Origin: an uncultured Alphaproteobacteria bacterium | GTDB lineage: Bacteria; Pseudomonadota; Alphaproteobacteria; Micavibrionales; Micavibrionaceae | Direction of reading: 5' to 3' | Length of the DNA: 7,147 nt | Assembly (NCBI GenBank): GCA_937128575.1 | Contig: CAKZMN010000064.1 | Coordinates: forward strand, 1-7,147 | In this document: positions 5,932 to 7,147 of the stretch, one piece after another | Position numbering within the stretch: the first letter of the stretch is position 1 | Layout: each line of letters starts with the position of its first letter | Notes under the pieces: model-generated | Seen by the model: the letters and a program-made list of their open reading frames with translations, nothing else | What the model was told of the DNA's origin: nothing | Database searches by the model: none | Translations under genes and position numbers: made by a program

Positions 5932-7147
5932 CTATATAATAACCGCCTGATCGGCAACCAAATTACCATTGGTCACCAGATCGGCCAGAACATCATTCAA
6001 ACCGCCCTCGACCACCGCAATGGCCACAAAGTCCGTACCAACGCCATCGGCATTGACTGAAATTTCAGTGTTCCCACCGCTATTATTCAAGCTAACAAAA
6101 TCAGATATCGCGTCATTCAGCGGATCATACCCCTCTAACAAATCAGTGATATTGATGATGTCTGTACCGTCATAATCCTTGATGGTGTCTACACTGCCAT
6201 CCAGCGCTTGGAACAAAAACACATCTGCGCCCGCGCCGCCAAACAGCACATCATCGTCCGCGCCGCCGATTAAAATATCATCGCCCGCCTCACCGTAAAT
6301 TAGATCCGCGCCCGTGCCGCCATCAATAATGTCATCACCCGCTTCGCTACCATCGACGCTAATCTCCAATACATTAATATCAAACAAAACATCTTCGAAA
6401 TCGGCATCACCCAAATTGGGCAAATCTTCAAAACCAACGCGAAGCTCATCACTATTGCCCGGATCAACCAAGCCAGACAGCGCGTGCGTTTCGCCGTCCC
6501 AGTTCAAATTCGCCGAACCATCGCGCTCTGTCGTGTGATAATGATACCCATCCAGCGCCTGCACAGTTAAGCCATCGTCATAAACAATTGTAATATCGCC
6601 GCCATCATCACTCGTCAGCGCCGCGCGCTCTCCCGCGCCGCCAAGATCATAAACAAAGTTAATAACGCCATCTGATGTAATATTATCCAAGCCGTCATAT
6701 TCGTTATTAACGCGGTCACCATTGGCAATAATAAAGAAGGCAAATTCGCCGCCATTCGCGCCCACAGGCAAATCAATAATTTGCGCAGCATTAATGCCAA
6801 AATCTTTTACATTCGTATAAAGAATTTCTGCGCTTTCAATTTCACCATTATCCCCAACGCGGTACATACCTAATGTGTTGTTATATCCCGCAAAACCTTC
6901 ACGGAATGTCAAACTGGCCTGCGCATCAAAATCAACGGTCAGATTGTTGTTGTTAATGCCAAGCGAGGCCGTCAAACCAAGGTCGCGAATATCCACGCCT
7001 GATTGAAGATCGGGAAATACCACATTATCAACGAAATCATTATCAATGAACATTAGGGGCGTCGCGCTGCCACCATAAAGCGTGTCCATGCCGCTGCCGC
7101 CGCGGATGGTGTCATTACCATCACCGCCACGTACAAAATCGTCATCA
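5932..7147 (-). CDS. RTX/DUF4114 type I-secreted calcium-binding protein (C-terminal part, 5' end outside window)
   Basis: C-terminal 404 residues of a large acidic secreted protein. Reading from the right edge: nonapeptide-like RTX repeats (RGGDGNDTIRGGSG, residues 6-19); a DUF4114-like domain (about 79-258) recognised from GYNNTLGMYRV, EFAFFIIANG and a closing GFEDLPNLGDADFEDVLF; a second RTX block (about 268-310) with repeated GGxGxDxLxG units; and a C-terminal domain like the VCA0849 subclass of type I secretion targets (DVFLFQALDG, DTIKDYDGTDIINITDLLEGY, then Asn/Asp-rich strands and a short hydrophobic end AVII). Cysteine is absent and Asp/Asn/Gly are very frequent, as usual for exported Ca2+-folded RTX proteins. 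Export would use an ABC transporter/membrane fusion/TolC system that is not in this window. Function is unknown: adhesion or a matrix/surface-layer role is common for the class, and no catalytic motif is visible. The ATG at 7089 is internal, because the frame stays open and RTX-like to the window edge. Confidence 0.88.
   Translation of the reverse strand, partial: DDDFVRGGDGNDTIRGGSGMDTLYGGSATPLMFIDNDFVDNVVFPDLQSGVDIRDLGLTASLGINNNNLTVDFDAQASLTFREGFAGYNNTLGMYRVGDNGEIESAEILYTNVKDFGINAAQIIDLPVGANGGEFAFFIIANGDRVNNEYDGLDNITSDGVINFVYDLGGAGERAALTSDDGGDITIVYDDGLTVQALDGYHYHTTERDGSANLNWDGETHALSGLVDPGNSDELRVGFEDLPNLGDADFEDVLFDINVLEISVDGSEAGDDIIDGGTGADLIYGEAGDDILIGGADDDVLFGGAGADVFLFQALDGSVDTIKDYDGTDIINITDLLEGYDPLNDAISDFVSLNNSGGNTEISVNADGVGTDFVAIAVVEGGLNDVLADLVTNGNLVADQAVII
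6217..6345 (-). repeat. RTX calcium-binding repeats, downstream block
   Basis: Encodes about four consecutive nine-residue units: GDDIIDGGT, GADLIYGEA, GDDILIGGA and DDDVLFGGA, followed by GADVF. These are classic RTX beta-roll repeats leading into the secretion target domain. The third junction reads GGADDDV rather than GGAGDDV, a minor departure from consensus. Confidence 0.9.
6373..6912 (-). other. DUF4114 domain within the RTX protein
   Basis: The encoded segment carries GYNNTLGMY near its start, EFAFFIIANG in the middle, and LRVGFEDLPNLGDADFEDVLF at its end, the pattern I know from DUF4114 domains of secreted repeat proteins. Boundaries are approximate. The domain sits between two RTX blocks. 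Confidence 0.75.
7069..7147 (-). repeat. RTX calcium-binding repeats, upstream block (partial)
   Basis: Encodes RGGDGNDTIRGGSGMDTLYGG preceded by an Asp-rich DDDFV, i.e. at least two GGxGxDxx units that form a Ca2+-binding beta-roll. The block continues beyond the right edge. Confidence 0.85.

Noticed and set aside
7087..7089. ATG as the start of the RTX gene
   Set aside because: The same frame stays open to the window edge and encodes RTX-type GGxGxD residues upstream, so this Met is internal and the gene is 5'-partial.
6217..7147. Repeated GC-rich motifs as a CRISPR or DNA-level repeat array
   Set aside because: The periodicity is explained by protein-coding RTX nonapeptides in one frame; the DNA copies are divergent and there are no unique spacers.

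Overview
The window reads as a slice of a bacterial chromosome, most likely from an alphaproteobacterium. The pointers are the SerC type (the 'Methanosarcina-type' subclass common in Alphaproteobacteria), a long PGDH-type SerA, a SerB with a divergent ACT-like N-terminus, and a secreted RTX/DUF4114 protein. Base composition looks moderate (roughly half G+C by eye, not computed). Genus is not determinable from this sequence.

Layout: (1) 1-2690, minus strand: serC followed by serA, which runs off the left edge. SerA converts 3-phosphoglycerate to 3-phosphohydroxypyruvate and SerC transaminates it to phosphoserine. (2) 2691-2799: divergent intergenic region. (3) 2800-3699, plus strand: serB, phosphoserine phosphatase, the last step to L-serine. 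The whole three-step phosphorylated serine pathway is therefore encoded in one divergent cluster. (4) 3700-3864: intergenic region with a consensus TATAAT box. (5) 3865-4821, plus strand: a short stand-alone AAA+ ATPase that looks like the first ATPase ring module (D1) of ClpA/ClpB cut out of its usual protein, with the aromatic pore-loop residue missing. (6) 4822-4839: convergent junction with two small hairpins. (7) 4840-5880, minus strand: an RsmC-type 16S rRNA (guanine-N2) methyltransferase. (8) 5932-7147, minus strand: the C-terminal part of a large Ca2+-binding RTX protein carrying a DUF4114 domain and a type I secretion target domain. Its N-terminus lies beyond the right edge.

The serine genes, the rRNA methyltransferase and the RTX protein fall in known families. 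The least explained item is the orphan Clp-D1-like ATPase: its ATP-binding and hydrolysis residues are all present but its substrate-gripping loop is not, which argues for an ATPase or switch role rather than a protein unfoldase. There is no CRISPR array, insertion sequence, tRNA or rRNA gene that I can see.
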